Shown here: positions 23,128 to 40,433 of the stretch, piece after piece | Numbering within the stretch: the first letter of the stretch is position 1 | Layout of the letters: each line of letters begins with the position of its first letter | From: Actinia tenebrosa | Lineage: Eukaryota > Cnidaria > Anthozoa > Actiniaria > Actiniidae | NCBI RefSeq assembly: GCF_009602425.1 | Contig: NW_022258459.1 | Coordinates: 212,454-276,453, forward strand | Length of the DNA: 64,000 bases | Reading direction: 5' to 3' | The notes under the pieces: model-generated | The model's input: only the letters and a program-made list of their open reading frames with translations | Told to the model about the DNA's origin: nothing | Database searches by the model: none | Program-made: the position numbers and the translations under genes

Positions 23128-25223
23128 ATTACTCCCTCTCAAATTATGATTATTATTTACGAATCACAGTTCACTCATTCACTTGCCTGATTTAACGCAA
23201 AATCAACGCCTGGTTTCCAGAAAAATGACATGCCTTTAGCCAAAAGCCGTTTTTCGTTATATCTTTGAAATGTTTTATGCCCAAACAATCGGTGCGTTAG
23301 TCATTTACATATATCAGATACTTGTACTTCTCGTTGACACTTAGTCGTCGCCATGGTAGTGTGCCAGCCCAGAGATATATTCCACTCAGTATTCTCTCGA
23401 AAACCTATTTACAGCTTAGTAATAGTCTATCTTAGCCGACACCTTATTTATGTTATTATTATTTGATTACCTTGCTTCGCCAATAAATTGAAAGAAAAAC
23501 GCTGCGCCAAGCAAAGAATTTGTTTGTATCTGTTGTAAGCGGATAAAACCGCGTATGTTTAATTAATTAAAACATGCAAGTTTATGTGTTAAGACTAATA
23601 TTACTCATACTGTTATATATCTAATTGTAATATTATATCTAACCTTTTTTAAAAGACTGGTTTTATACCTTGAGCTCAGAATTCTGTGCTGTTAGACTTC
23701 AAAAAATCTCTTCAAGCTATCGAGTAGCAAACATGCATCAAATGCATGTGGATCAAACACACTGTGAATGGCATTGTGATGTCATCGCGTTTCTCATGAA
23801 TGGATGAGATCAATCTTCCTTGACATAGGTTCAAACCCCGTCTTAAACAGTTAAGATTAAATTATAAGAGATAAATAAGAATATTATGTGGGCTTTTGTA
23901 GGATACAGTTGGATCCGGAGACTCCGACGTTCAGTCCATCCATGGTCAGATTTTTGGAATTTCCCAGAACTCTTTGCAGTCGACCGCTGTGCCCAAATAT
24001 AGCACATTGTTTACACTCGAATGGTTGTTGATACATTTATAATCAGTCAGTTGTTCCAGAACTTTATCGAAATCATTTGGTCAGTATAAACATACCAGAT
24101 CGTCTTCAATCAGGTAAGAAAATGGCTTTGAATTCTGTGAAAAAACTGCCTGCACGTTTCCTAAGCTTTGAGCATACTTTAACTTGTCGTAAGAGAGTAA
24201 ATAGTTCAGTGTGTCGGTATCCTACCTTCGTAAGTTTACAGATATTTTGCGACATACAATTTCTTTTACTCTAAGAAATCGAGAGATTAGACTTCCAAGT
24301 TTCCAGTCGGAGTTAAACTTAAACTTGTCGTGGTGTATGTTGTTCTGACATATATTATACCTGCAGTAATCAAATCGTTTATCGCTATATTATCGAGTTC
24401 TTATCGTTTGGATGAAACGAGGGCGTTGGGTGACATTCCATGCGTATCGGTGGTTTATTCCTCGCGTAAACCCTGGTGAAAATACTTATTTTTAAAATAA
24501 ATGAAGATTCCATATTACTGTTGAATAAAAAGCCTTTTCAAGCTGAAGTGATAAAGTCGTGAAGTTATCTTGGCCTAATTAACATTTATAGTAAATTATT
24601 TAGTGATGTTATGGCTTGTGGTGACAGATTGATAGCATTATTATGGGTTGATAATAGCTTCTTTTATTAATAAGCTTACATAAGAAAAGAAAATTACTCC
24701 AAAAAATGCAAGACCTAAGATGGTAACAAACATTTCTTCTAGATATTCATTCTATGAGATATGTTATTATTTGATACCAAAAAGGGAATAGTTTATGAAT
24801 GAATGCTGCATTGATATTGTGGTCTATAATTAAGCAATGTGAGTGCAATATCTATTGACATGTATTATTCCATAATTGGTTAGCTATGACAAATGATGGA
24901 CTCTGTCAATTTGAGCATCACGGAGTACATATATCCAGGCTTTTACTTTTGTACAAAGCCATTACAGACATTATAATGTATTATGCTTGTACCATATCTC
25001 TTGGTTTCTGTACAGCAAAACATTGACTCCTAATTGCTGCGTCTTCTTTGTCTTTTTGTAACCATACTTACTCAAGCTATTCATTTCAACTTTTATTTGA
25101 TCTGTGTACCTTGGAATTTAAGTAAGTAATATCCTCTACAGGAAATATTGCTAATAAGTTAACTAACCTAGTTTTTTAACTTTACCTTAATAGCCCTTGA
25201 AAGAGTGAGATACAGCTGTTGTA

Positions 25224-27036
25224 ATGGCGAGGGACAGAGTAGAGACGTCAGAGTTAGATTGGTCTAATCTACAGGACCCAAACAAGATTGTCTATACTAT
25301 AGGAATCTACGGATGGAGAAAGAGATGTCTGTACTTTTTGATTCTTCTCATTATGATCTTGGCTATCATTAATTTATCATTAACGATATGGATCCTGGTT
25401 GTTATGGATTTCAACTCTGTGAGTAAAAAAAATTAGAAATTATAAACACATTATTTTTTTGGTTGGCAAATCTTAAGTTCTTTCTTTTTCATGATTAAGA
25501 TACATGATTGGTTTATATTTTTGAGAAAAAAGGTCATCTTGTTCTTTTAGGGCTGGGAGTAGGGCAAGTCCTACTAAATCATGGTCTGATTACCTCGCCC
25601 TCCTTCCCTTCTGAGCTACACATCATTGATGATTCACTACTCTCTCCTCCCTCCCTCCTCTCTATACACCCTTGCTCTCCCCTCTTTTTTAATATTACTT
25701 ACAGGTATATCCCTAGGGACCTCACTTTATTTGCACCCCTTCCTCTTATTTCATTGGTAAACCATCTAATCATATGTAACTATGGTGTTGATATTAGGAT
25801 GGTATGGGTAAGATGAGGATCACTGATACTGGAGTAAAACTTTATGGTCACGCTGAATTTGTTGAGTCTCTACATGCAAATGAAATCAGAGCTAGTTATG
25901 TAAGTCCATTCATAAAACTTCTTTAGAAAACATTAATTATTATTCTTTATTTTATAAATAATATGAATTTCAAAATAAAAAGATTATTTCCAATCAATTC
26001 CTATTCGTTATTTTTTGTATGACAACATTCTTCTAATTAGTTATACAGGTACAAATTATGAACATTTATTTTAAATTTATAGTGACAATCAATAAAATCA
26101 ATTTGTGTTATCTAGAACAAGCCACTCCTAGTCCAGTCCACAAACCACCTTGTGGTAAATGCTAGAGATGGTAATGGGAACATCACGGGACAGCTCTATT
26201 TAGGAGGAGATCAAGTTGTTGCTAAAAACAAATACCTACGCATCAAAACTGATAAAGACAAAGAGATCCTGTATGCAGACAAAGATAAAATTGTGTTCAG
26301 ATCAGACAAGCTTGAGTTTTCAAGTAAGTCAGTAGGCTGTGTAGCAATGAATTTTTTAATGAAATCATTTACTTCCTATAATTAATGCACAGACTTGATG
26401 ATGTTCCTACTACCCGTTCTGATAAAAAAATGTGTATGGTATTTTTAAATTTTGATTGGCTGATAAATTATACTAGGTCCGTATGGAGCACATTTTACTG
26501 GTTCAGTAGAGACCCCTACAGTGAGGTCACCTCCTAAGCAGCACCTGACATTAGAGTCTCTGACCCAGTCACTCCATATGAATGCTCCTGAGGAAATAAG
26601 CATGAAGGCTGTTGCTGGTGGAATGACTTTGGAAAGCTTGACTGACATCACCATGACAACTAAAGGAAAGGTATGTGTTGTTATGTGAAACCTTGAAATG
26701 AATAGATTTGGGGGAACATGGAATTTTTTAAAATCTTTCTATAAATGAGAAAGCTACTATACTAACGAGGAATGAAGAGAACCCTTAAAAGGAGGCCAAG
26801 AAGGGTTGGACTATAAATGTATGGCTGATTCAAAATTTAGTACACTATATAGATGTATGATTCCTTATTTTTATGTTTGACATTTTTTCTTGCAGATAAC
26901 ACTTGATGCAGAATCAGTGACTTTTAAAAACCTCAAACCATCAGGGAGTGTTAAAAATAATGCTTGTGAATTATGTGTTCAACCTGATGGATCACTCTTT
27001 CTTGGCAGTTCTGGATGTAGCAATCTATGTCCATAA
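25224..27036 (+). CDS. Sarcoglycan, delta/gamma/zeta type
   Basis: Five exons join in phase: 25224-25418, 25798-25899, 26116-26323, 26477-26670 and 26896-27036, giving 279 residues (human delta-sarcoglycan has 289). It is a type II membrane protein: a short cytoplasmic N-terminus, the diagnostic [20 protein letters not shown] block, one span (about 36-57) and a beta-rich ectodomain with [24 protein letters not shown]-like and [10 protein letters not shown] stretches. The C-terminus has the family cysteine cluster (CELC, CSNLC). In animals this subunit belongs to the sarcoglycan complex, which stabilises dystroglycan-dystrophin links at the cell surface. It is probably the single ancestor-like copy of the delta/gamma/zeta branch, so no letter is assigned. 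The start is the first ATG of the frame, 28 codons before the conserved block. Confidence 0.93.
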
Positions 27037-28412
27037 TCATATAAACATTTGACAGTATCAACAACATATCTGTATCCAGAATTATTCATCATTCTACTGC
27101 ATATGTAAATAACATAAAAAGGCAATGAATGGCAATAATGTATTAGTTGGTTGATGACAACAATCATATATTATCCTTGATGTAAAAATGTCATTTTATA
27201 GGCAATTTTTACTTGTCAGGACTAGTGGACTAACTCAAGCAATGTATGTATATATGCAAAGTATGTAAAAAATACAGTTTTTTTAGAATAATGTAGTTAG
27301 GTAGGGTTTTATAGTTTTATACTTTTATAACATTTTTATTGAAAAAATAGGTATAAAATCATTATTTTAAACAGAAAATGGTATAAAAATATTTAACAGG
27401 CCTGATACCCAAGCAAATTTAATGCTGCAAATAATATAAATTGTTTCAAGGAAAGGTCATTAGCGTAGATATTTGATGCTTATTTGTGTGTTTATAAATT
27501 TGTAAACTGGAACAATCACTTGCATTAAATTTAAAGTAGTCTGTTTGAAATTTGTTGTGTACCTTCATCTTTTTTAAAGGTTTCAAAGAAATATTAGTAG
27601 ATATAATAGTAGATATAAAGAACTGTGTTTATATGATGTGGGAGTGATAAGAAAGCCAGAGCTGGAGGTGCTATTTTATAATGATAGTAGATAAAGAGTG
27701 GTAAGAAAGCCAGAGCTGGAGGTGCTATTTTAAAATGATAGTAGATAAAGAGTGGCAAGAAAGCCAGAGCTGGAGGTGCTATTTTAAAATGATAGTAGAT
27801 AAANGCCAGAGCTGGAGGTGCTATTTTAAAATGATAGTAGATAAAGAGTGGCAAGAAAGCCAGAGCTGGAGGTGCTATTTTAAAATGATAGTAGATAAAA
27901 AGTGGCAAGAAAGCCAGAGCTGGAGGTGCTAGTTCATTTATTCGGCACTATTAAAATATCTAGACACATTTTACCTGTTTGTTTATGTCTTGATTAATAA
28001 TTGATATTTATCAATTGATTAAATAATTTGGTATTGATTTGATGGAGTCAGGCTGTAGATTCGACACCCATGGCCCCACCTAAACAACAATGATCCTTCA
28101 TGGGTACCGATTTGTGAGGTGCAAGCTTGTACTTACAGTAAAATAAGAGAAGCAAGAAAGACATCCAAAATCCATTGATTTGTTGAATATAAAGGGTTAA
28201 TCTATTCCTTAACTTACCTGAGGGCATTAACAGTGTCCATCCTATCTCTCAACATTACCCTCCTCCCCCCCCCCCCACCCCACCCCCGGTATTTTTAACC
28301 ATCATATTCACAATAGCCCTGATCATCGTCTCTTCTGCTTCCACGTCGATGTCACGTGATCTAGTCAAGAGGTCGAGGAGATCTGGTACCGAGTCCACGC
28401 TGAAGGAGCAAG
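27037..28412. other. Intergenic between sarcoglycan and TUSC3/MAGT1
   Basis: It holds the sarcoglycan 3' untranslated region, a 54-bp minisatellite (listed), and a C-rich run at about 28261-28288. The last 100 bases before the TUSC3/MAGT1 start are comparatively GC-rich and include CACGTGATC, and may be its promoter. No other gene is seen. Confidence 0.5.
27655..27930. repeat. 54-bp minisatellite
   Basis: About five copies of a 54-base unit (GCCAGAGCTGGAGGTGCTAT...) lie head to tail; one is shortened around an N at 27804. Because 54 is a multiple of three, minus and plus frames stay open across it, but composition and context argue against coding. Confidence 0.93.
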
Positions 28413-31941
<3,529 letters not shown>

Positions 31942-33348
31942 ACCAGTGTTTATTTATCAAGTGCTCAAGCAGTCAACAGGATGTCCCATCTGTAACCTTT
32001 GTTATTAGTGACTGCTAAATACTAATATTGTTACACCAGACAGCATGAACCATCTTGAAAACAATGAAAAATCATTTCACTACTTGATAGTATTTTTACT
32101 TTGGCAATTCTGTGTTCTCTACACTCAGCACTTTTGTTCCTCCAATTCTCTAGCAATAATGTTTTTGCACGCTTTAAGTATTTTAATATGAATATAGAAA
32201 TTAAAATATGTAGTTTGAATTTTATTAGTTGTCTAGTTTATTAATATTGCATACAAAGATGGATGTAAGTCTTACAGAAGTTCCAAGGAGGGGGTGAAGA
32301 TAACAAAACCTTGCACAATAACGGCAATATGATTTATAATATCCACAAAAATAAAGCAATACCACATCAAATCCCTACAAGAAATAAGTACTTTATAAGT
32401 AGTAATGAACTTGAGTAAGATGGACATTTTTCATGTTGCAGCTATGTTGGTTGGAACAAAAGATTTCACCACATGTAGCCTTGTACTCAAATCATAATAT
32501 TGCACAATAATAATATAAATGACTTACCCTGGGCACTGACCTTATTCAATGGAATCCCCAAATACTGTAATATCCCTTCAGCTTGAAGTTACCATCATTC
32601 TTTTGGGTCTTGCACTTTACTCTTTTCCTTTTCATTTTTGTGGGTCTTGCACTTTACTCTCTGTTCTTCACATTGTTTGTTGCCACTTGAATACTTGTAG
32701 GTAGTTTGACACTTTTTTTTAGATAGACAAAGTCTATCAAAGCATAATTGATCATTGACTTTTGTAAATGTTTTTTTTGTTGGTTTGCTTTTGTGTTGTG
32801 TTGTTTTAACTCTTTTTTTTTTTTTTGTAGTCAGTAATATTTTTTGCCTCAGTAAGAGCAAGTGGCTTCTTTTCATACCATCTTTTATAGTAATGTTCTT
32901 TTGTCATCACACTCTCTCTGTTTTTCTTTTATTCACTTTTTCTTTTGATGTTTTTCAATGTCCAATATTACAGTAACTTTACAATCATATTCTAAAATAC
33001 AGATAACTAATGAATAAAGGTGTATCATCACCATTGTGACTATTACAACTGGGATACACAGTCCGTGCACTGACTGATTTAGTAGAACGTAGTTACAGTT
33101 TGGAATACTTGAAGCTTGGAGTTAAAGTATTTCCTACTTAATCAATCATCCCAGGTAGTATAAGCTAAGGATTAACTTAATGATCAGCCAAGCTACTAAA
33201 ATATTAAATGTCAAAACTACTTAATAATGAATACAAGCAAGCACCTCTGCTTTGCAGTCACAGAGTGTTACACACTGGTTAAGAAACTTATCAACATATC
33301 TAAAAATCACTTTGTTTCATGGCGGATTGGCAGATGATGATTAGCTAG
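31942..33348. other. Convergent 3' regions of TUSC3/MAGT1 and RBM26/27
   Basis: About 1.4 kb separates the two stop codons. It is AT-rich and holds AATAAA candidates for the plus gene at about 32350 and 33012. A T-run-rich stretch at 32700-32840 is also present. No further gene is seen; the frames at 32595-32976 are low-complexity. Confidence 0.5.
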
Positions 33349-36300
33349 TTATCTTCTCCATGATCTGTCTTCTTCGTCTTCTTCTTCTTCATCGAGGTCA
33401 TCACCGAGCAACAATGCTTCATCATCTTCATCATGGTCCAATTCATGTTTTTCCTTAAAATTAATATGTAAAACACAATGCATCAGTTAATGAACCTTTC
33501 AAAAGTAAGAATTTATTTATCACAATGAAACTGGATACTGGCTGTAAAATTGGTTACCTTAGTTGACAAAACAAAATGGGATTCCCAAACATGGGATGCT
33601 TATTCTCTATCTGGGATGCATGATTGGTTGGGACTTATTCATACTAACCAATTCCCCTTCAAGATCCAGGGCTAGCTCTTCATCTAGCTTGCTAGAGCTC
33701 AAGGTTGAGCTACGAGATCGTGGTGCTGGTGTGGATGCTGTTGGTGTAATTGGCAATGTTGTAACAACAGGAGTAGGAACAGGCAGCTCTTTCCAGGATA
33801 ATTCTAGCATTCTGTCTTTGAGCTTCTTAGCTTTGAAGGCCTGAAAAGAGAATGAAAAGTAATGAATACAAGAAAAGGAAAAAAGAAAATAAATAAAACT
33901 TGTCTTACAATTTCAGCTTCTTTTTTTGTCCTGAATGTTAAGGTCAGGTTACTCTTGTCTTTTTCATACTCAACACGATCCACATTACCAAATTCCTAAA
34001 AAAATATGGGAAAATAAATAATGCTCACACAAGCAGCTTGGGTAAAGGCTAAAGGTTCAATAAAATACAAGCAACTACAAGGCATTTTTTAATGGATCCA
34101 TGAGTTACTCACCATAAAGTGCTCAATAATGGTTTCTTTGTCTTCTGGTTTAACATTGGCTACACAAAGCTGCTTTAAATTCATATCCAGTGCTGCACTC
34201 TCTTTTGTCCAGACTCTTGCACTCTGCATAGCATGCCCTCTGCCACGCCCTCTTCCTTGTCCACGTCCTCTTGGATAGCTAATCCCTCGTCCTCTTAGGA
34301 GACTGATGCCTCTTCCTTTGGCAGGAGCATCAAAAAGACCCAAGGACTTGGCCTGGGAAAGATAAGATAATTCTTCATGGTGCTATGTTTTTACATTACA
34401 GATAACATGTCATCCACTAGGCAATGAGATTCTTTGTTTGAGTTGTATCTATATTTATGGTTTTTCTTATGCACAACCATTAAACAAAAAAAATCAAAAA
34501 ATTGTAGGAAATGACACATGGTCTTAAATGAGAAAACATTGCTCAAAGATAAATTATGTCTATTCTTCTTCATTCGCGCTTACCAAGAAAAATTAAAAAT
34601 ATTACCTCAGTGTATGGGTAAATAAGTAAATGAATGGGAAGAGATATGATGTGATGGATAAATGAAATACCTCTTGTTTGAGTTCCTCTACTTTTTTCTT
34701 CAGTTCTGATGTGTCTTCACCACTGTGTTGATAAGTTATGAGGTCCAGTTCTTGATCAAGAATAGCCTTTTTGGCCTGTTAGACAAAAGGAAATTTCTAA
34801 ATTACTGACAATTCCCTGTTAAATAGCAATTGCACTGTCAATCCCAACAACACATGCACACATACAGATAAATAAACTAACTACAGTTGATCAAGAGTAT
34901 CACTTATGTAGCATACATAATAACACACTTACCAGCTCTCTTGCTTGCGATGGACTCTGTTTGGACTTTGCAGTCATTGCAGCCAATTCAATCTCTTTTT
35001 TGATGCCTTCTATGTTCTTGCTTAAAGATTTTAAGGTCTTAAAAACAAAAACATGCAATTTAATGAATGATTATAAATACCTACTGTTAACTGACTAACA
35101 AGTAAATTTTTTTTTTTAACAAATACGAGAACGTTTTCTCAATGATAACAAATTTAATGAAGATCCAAGCATTCAGACTATTGTTCCATGAGGATGGAAT
35201 AATTAGTCTGAAAGCTTGAATCTTTTTTTAAAAACTTTATGGTTGAGGAAGCATTCTTGTATTATTTTGTAAGAGAAATGATTCCAACCAACAAAAACAC
35301 TTTAAAATTAATTTTTTGTTTATTTTTTACCTTCATTATGTCCTCTTTCTCTGAAGCTGAAAGGTTTTTCTTTTCAAGTTTAGAAATAAGAAGCTATTGG
35401 AGAAAAATAGGAAAGGAAGCTAGTATNAGATCTATATTTTGCTGGCATAAATATTTTTCCATTAAGGAAGGCATGTTGTACCCAAACTATCGTACCAGTA
35501 ATTAATTAGAAAAGCAATAAAATCTATCAAGTTGTTGTGTTTAAAATTCTCTTACCTTTTGCTGCTGAATTTGCTTGTCAAGGAGTTCTTGCTTTTGCTT
35601 TTGAATTTCAAGTTTTTTCTTCATTATATCCTGATTAGAAAACAAAAACATTAAAGGTAAGTGACCTGGGTGGTAATAACATGCTGGAATGCCACAGTGA
35701 ACCCTAAGTGATCAGGAGAAGCCAAAATGCTTCAGTTAAAAAGTTATAGAGGTCACCACAAAAAAAATGTTTCCAAGAAGTCTGACATTGACCAACTGTG
35801 AATCCTGGAAGAGAACCATGTGATTGATTTATGCGCATTTGATCATGCAAATTTGTGCCATATAAGTATTAAACTATTATCATTATTATTATTATTATTA
35901 TTATTTGATGAGAAGTATATATTCACCTGTCTTTGTTGTTGCTTTGATGGTGGCACAGTTGTTTTCATCTCAGTAGCTGGAGTACTTACAACACTAGTTG
36001 TAGTAGAGGAGGTTGTTGTAGCTGTAGTTAAAGTTGCAGTTGTTGTTACTGTTGCTGGTTTTTCTTTAGATTCAGATGTTGGTGCTGTTACTGTTGTAGA
36101 TGTTGCTACAGTTGTTGCTGCTGTTGCTGCTGGTGTCACGGCAGTAATGGCTGGTTTTTCTTGTCTTACGAAAGTGGTTTTTCCACTCTGGAACATTGTT
36201 GGTTTTTGAGGCACCTAGTTGTGAAGACAGAATAATTTGTTTTTCTTCTTCTTCCAAAGAAATGGAAGAATGGAAGACTGACCACTCCATTCAACCATTA

Positions 36301-39300
36301 TCTTTTTATATAATACATTCCTGCACTATCTATTTTTTTAAAAATATCTGGCTCCAGATTGACTTGACTTTGTAGTGTTTATTTTACATTACTAACCTTC
36401 TTAGCTTCTGCACTTGCTTGAGCAGAACCCTTGGTGGAGGACTGTGAATGAAAGGAAATCAAAATATGATAAATGTTGACATCATTCAGAAATCTGGGTT
36501 AATGAGTATAGAAAAATACATCACATCTATTTCTTACTGGCTGATTTTCTCTGTCAGGTTGATGCCAGAAGACACGTATAAACCTGTTTCCAAGTACAGC
36601 GTCAGGGCAGCTATATGCCGCTTTAGCTTCTGACGGGTTGGAGAACTTGATAAGTGCTGCTTCACTATCACCAAATGCATTAACCTTAAAAATAACAAAA
36701 TACAAGTCAAGTTCATTAATCAATACCCCAGGAAATTAACCAATTTCCTCAAGTTTTTTGAGGTATGTCCTCTTATTTAACAAGATTTTTGTCACCTAGC
36801 TGTCAAAATGAACTTACAAGGCGTAGCCTTATGCAAAGTTTAGAAAATATCATACCTGAATNTTGACAATATTTCCAAATTTTTGGAAATGTTCATTGAG
36901 TTTTGTGATGTTATTTAATTCTCTTGGTATCTTTTTCAGTTCAATAGTGTCATTGAATCTCTTCCAGCCTGCTTTGGGTTTAGTATTATTGGATTGGTCT
37001 TGTTCTGATACTTGTTTTACAGCTTCTGGTCCAATAACAACTCTGTTGCTCTCTCCAGAGGGCTTGTCTGTAGTCACTTTTTGGAGAAGAAAATTGAAAA
37101 TATTGCAGTTCTATTCATTCACAGAATTCTATTCATTCACAGAATTCTATTCATTCACAGAATTCTATTCATTCACAGAATTATTAGTTTAAAGGCCTTA
37201 AATAAACTTTTGATGCAATCTAACTCTGACAGAGGATGATGATTATACATTAGAATAATGCTTGATTCCCTACGTTTTTAATTAAAATACCTTGTACAGT
37301 CAGTTGTGAATGGCTTGGTGGAACATTGACCAGTTCTCTTGATCTCATAGCTAAATCAGGATTATAAGGAACAGGAGGCATGCCAGGACCTGGAGTGCCA
37401 ATACGCATCCATACTGGAAACCGTTCAAACTGAGGCTGCTCTGGATTATAAGAATCTGGGAAAGAAAGGCAAATATGATAAACAACTGGTTAATTTACAC
37501 CATTCATTTATTTAATAAATTAATAAAGTAAGGAAGCAGGTAACAATAGACCTATCCCGAATTCGCTTGAATGACCACGAAACCATGGTTTGAAGTCGAG
37601 ACTGAACTTAATTCTTTTATTCATCAAGTTCAACCTCAACTTGTAACCATTGTTTCATGACCAGTCAAGCGAATTCTGGATAGGTCTATTGGATGATGAT
37701 AAGCTGATAAACCAAAGATTTATAGAGGGCAAAAAAATCAGAATATTTTCCTAAGATATTAGACAAAGTAAAGAAAAGCCTTTACCAGCATACCTTCAGG
37801 TGGAGGGAAAGGTGGCCTAGGTCTATGCATTGGAATAAATGGTGGTCTCTCAATCGGCATGACAACTGGCGGCGGTGGTCTGACTATGGGTTGTTGAATA
37901 CTAGATACAGGAAGACCAGGACCTGGTCCAGTTTCTTTCTCAGAGCCAGCTTTAGATGAATCTGCCTTTTGACCTTTAGGGGAGTCTTTTCCTTCGGATG
38001 TCTTTGGTATGGTTCCAGGGGGTGGTGGTTGGTTTGGAGGTCCTTGTACTGGGGGTGCTGTAGGTACTGAGGGTAGAATAGGTGGTGGCACAGGTAACCC
38101 ACTGAGAGGATGTGGTCCTCCAGGGATAAAGGGTGCAGCAGGAGGAAATCCTGGAATCATTCCTTGCATCGGCATATCTTGGATGACGACTGGGTCATTA
38201 CCATGATCAAATGGACACAGTTCTCCCATGATACAGAATCCTTTTTCTGAGAAAAAAATCATTTTTATTAGAAACTATACTGCCATTATATGGAATACTG
38301 TAAATCCCTGATAAAACAGACTTTATATTTCACACTTTAAGATAAATTGAAATTCTCTATTTATTTGGGCTCCCTGTGGTTTAATCGACACAGGTTTCCC
38401 AAGCAACATTTCTGACCTACCTTCATAATCTCTACATCTGTTTCTTCCGCCTCTTTCTCTGTGTCCAAATCTTTGATTTGCATCATAATGTCTATCCCTT
38501 TCTCTATGCTCCCTTAAACGCCCAGATCTCTCATCACGGCCCCTATCGGACCCACGCCCTCGATGGCTCCAAAGCGGCCCACCACCTCTTCTAAATCTGC
38601 CTTCATCATCACTTCTTGAGTTAAAATCCCTTCTATTTTGATATCTTCTTTCTCTTGTACTACTTTCTCTTGATGCTTGACTGGTAGGGATTGACTGTGA
38701 GCCTCCATTTCTTTTCACCTCCGTGTCATCAGAGTCTGGTTTCTTTGGTATTGAGCCACCAAGTTCATCTTTAGCAACCTTAGCTTCATCTAATCTACCA
38801 CCTTCATCTTCAGCTCTTCTCTTTCTGCCTTTATCGCCTGTGGTCTGGGATTCTTTTGTTCCAGAACTGGTACTTGAATCTGTATTTTTTCTTGTTCTTC
38901 GGAAATCTCGTTCATCATCATCAGGCACTGAAGACTTCAAAGAAAAGAAACAAATTGATTCATTTTGAAAGTAAAAGCAATTCATAGCCATTATGATGTA
39001 TGGATTACTAAAACAAAACTGTTTATAAAAATACTCATACTAAGATATTTTCTAGTGTTTAATATCATATTTTTTAAGGACTGATGGTCCTAAAAGATTC
39101 TTAAATACTTACATCAGCTAATAACTTGCTGGTATTAAGTTCATCTGACACTGATGGCTTTCTTATTTTTTCTGGTGTTTTGGTTGGTTCCACAATTGAT
39201 GGAGGCAAATATGATTGACTTTCAAGTGACTCAAATAAAACTTCTACAAATTTGTTTGTTTCTAGAGTAAAAGTAGAAACCTCTGTTAGTGTAAAACATA

Positions 39301-40433
39301 AAGGAATATAACTTTATATAAAAGCATCTAAATGGTTCCACTGACATAAGTTAAACCAGGTTCGTTAGTGGTAATTCACCCTTTTGTTACTCTATATTAC
39401 CATAATTCAGTGGGTACTCATGACAGTATGCAACCATGTTCAATGACTAATAATATTCATAACAATAACAATATAAAATCAAGATAAGAAAGTTGTCCTG
39501 TCTTACCATCTGACAAAAACACCTCAAGTTGATCTATACACACATGCTTGAGTTCTTCAGGAGCTTTGTCTTTCTTGACTAAAGCCACCACATATTTGGC
39601 TAATGCAGCAGGGTCAGCATCGCATCTGAATGATCATAACATCACATACCAGTATTAGGACCATTCAATAAAAATGTGTAAATAAGTTTTTATCTTTCTG
39701 GATGTGTGTTAAATTAAGTTTATTATTAACATCATCATTATCATCCTTATCATAATCATCATTATTATTTAACTCTATGTACATAATTGAATTAAATGGC
39801 TAATTGTAATCTTTGTATATATGTTATTCCATTCTGATTGGTTGAGGACAGAAGCCATATGATAGTCATGAAGATAACATCCCTTCTCAGATAACCCTCT
39901 CAATTAAGGAAGCATTCATTTTTAGAAGGGGGGNNNNNNNNNNNNNNNNNNNNNNNNNNNNNNNNNNNNNNNNNNNNNNNNNNNNNNNNNNNNNNNNNNN
40001 NNNNNNNNNNNNNNNNNNNNNNNNNNNNNNNNNNNNNNNNNNNNNNNNNNNNNNNNNNNNNNNNNNNNNNNNNNNNNNNNNNNNNNNNNNNNNNNNNNNN
40101 NNNNNNNNNNNNNNNNNNNNNNNNNNNNNNNNNNNNNNNNNNNNNNNNCCCCCTCCCAATCCCTCTTAAAATACTCCCTAAGGAGAGACATTAACTGACT
40201 TTCTATATTTCCATTAATACCCATTTGTAATAATGCTTTTAACAAGCTAGCTTCACACTAAAGCTTCAGCATAATTAAATTTTCCTAAATCATATGCTGT
40301 TGTTCCTTCAAATCAAGTATGACAAGATGGCAGTATTTAATTAGATTATGATGGACAAGGTCTCAAGTACTCACATTGGTTCCAGTCGTGCTGTCAACCA
40401 AGACTTCAAAGCTTCCACGTTTTGTATTTGCAT
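33349..40433 (-). CDS. RBM26: RBM26/RBM27, CCCH and RRM RNA-binding protein
   Basis: Eighteen exons join in phase on the minus strand: 40375-40433, 39507-39625, 39113-39261, 38421-38934, 37794-38246, 37291-37455, 36856-37076, 36538-36684, 36397-36441, 35927-36214, 35556-35630, 35331-35393, 34933-35037, 34671-34775, 34113-34352, 33909-33995, 33649-33840 and 33349-33453. The product has 1043 residues (human RBM26 about 1007). In order: a PWI-like helical domain (ALKSWL, CDADPAALAKYV), an Arg/Asp/Ser-rich region, one CCCH finger (CRDYEEKGFCIMGELCPFDH, about 277-297), a Pro-rich region, RRM1 (about 527-610), a Thr-rich linker, a coiled coil (about 720-835), an RG-rich stretch, RRM2 (about 893-960) and an acidic tail ending DRSWRR. 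RBM26/27 act in the nucleus with the PAXT/exosome pathway on polyadenylated RNA. One N lies in exon 7 (36862). RBM26 stands for the RBM26/27 pair. Confidence 0.94.
37104..37184. repeat. 18-bp tandem repeat in RBM26/27 intron 6
   Basis: Four perfect copies of an 18-base unit, TTCTATTCATTCACAGAA, lie just beyond the acceptor of exon 7 on the minus strand, inside the intron. Confidence 0.95.
37544..37691. mobile_element. Foldback (MITE-like) element, CAATAGACCT family, copy 2
   Basis: Arms CAATAGACCTATCCCGAATT and the reverse complement at the right end, continuing through CGCTTGA and ACCATGGTTT, match the copy at 9290-9405. This copy is about 30 bases longer because its loop is longer. It lies in RBM26/27 intron 5. 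Confidence 0.88.
39934..40148. other. Assembly gap
   Basis: 215 N bases lie in RBM26/27 intron 1, flanked by a G run on the left and a C run on the right. The flanks GAAGGGGGG and CCCCCTCCC suggest an unresolved foldback or homopolymer-rich element. Confidence 0.98.

Larger units (their letters stand above)
22569..25223. other. Intergenic: microsatellite, hAT-like element, then unannotated sequence
   Basis: An ATC microsatellite and a hAT-like element (listed separately) fill the first 560 bases. The remaining 2.1 kb up to the sarcoglycan start show no protein-like frame. A possible polyadenylation signal AATAAA for the kinase gene is at about 23483. A sequence at 23829 (GGTTCAAACCCC) resembles a B box, but no convincing tRNA fold could be drawn. 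Confidence 0.45.

Noticed and set aside
23761-23850. Possible tRNA gene ending with GGTTCAAACCCC.
   Set aside because: No acceptor stem or anticodon arm could be paired; at best it is a worn SINE head.
27594-27932. Open frames with an 18-residue repeat on both strands.
   Set aside because: A 54-bp minisatellite keeps any stop-free frame open; no homology, start context or splice signals support coding.
36072-36290. Alternative minus-strand frame rich in Ser/Asn in the RBM26/27 region.
   Set aside because: It is a shadow of the Thr/Ala-rich exon 35927-36214 read in another frame.
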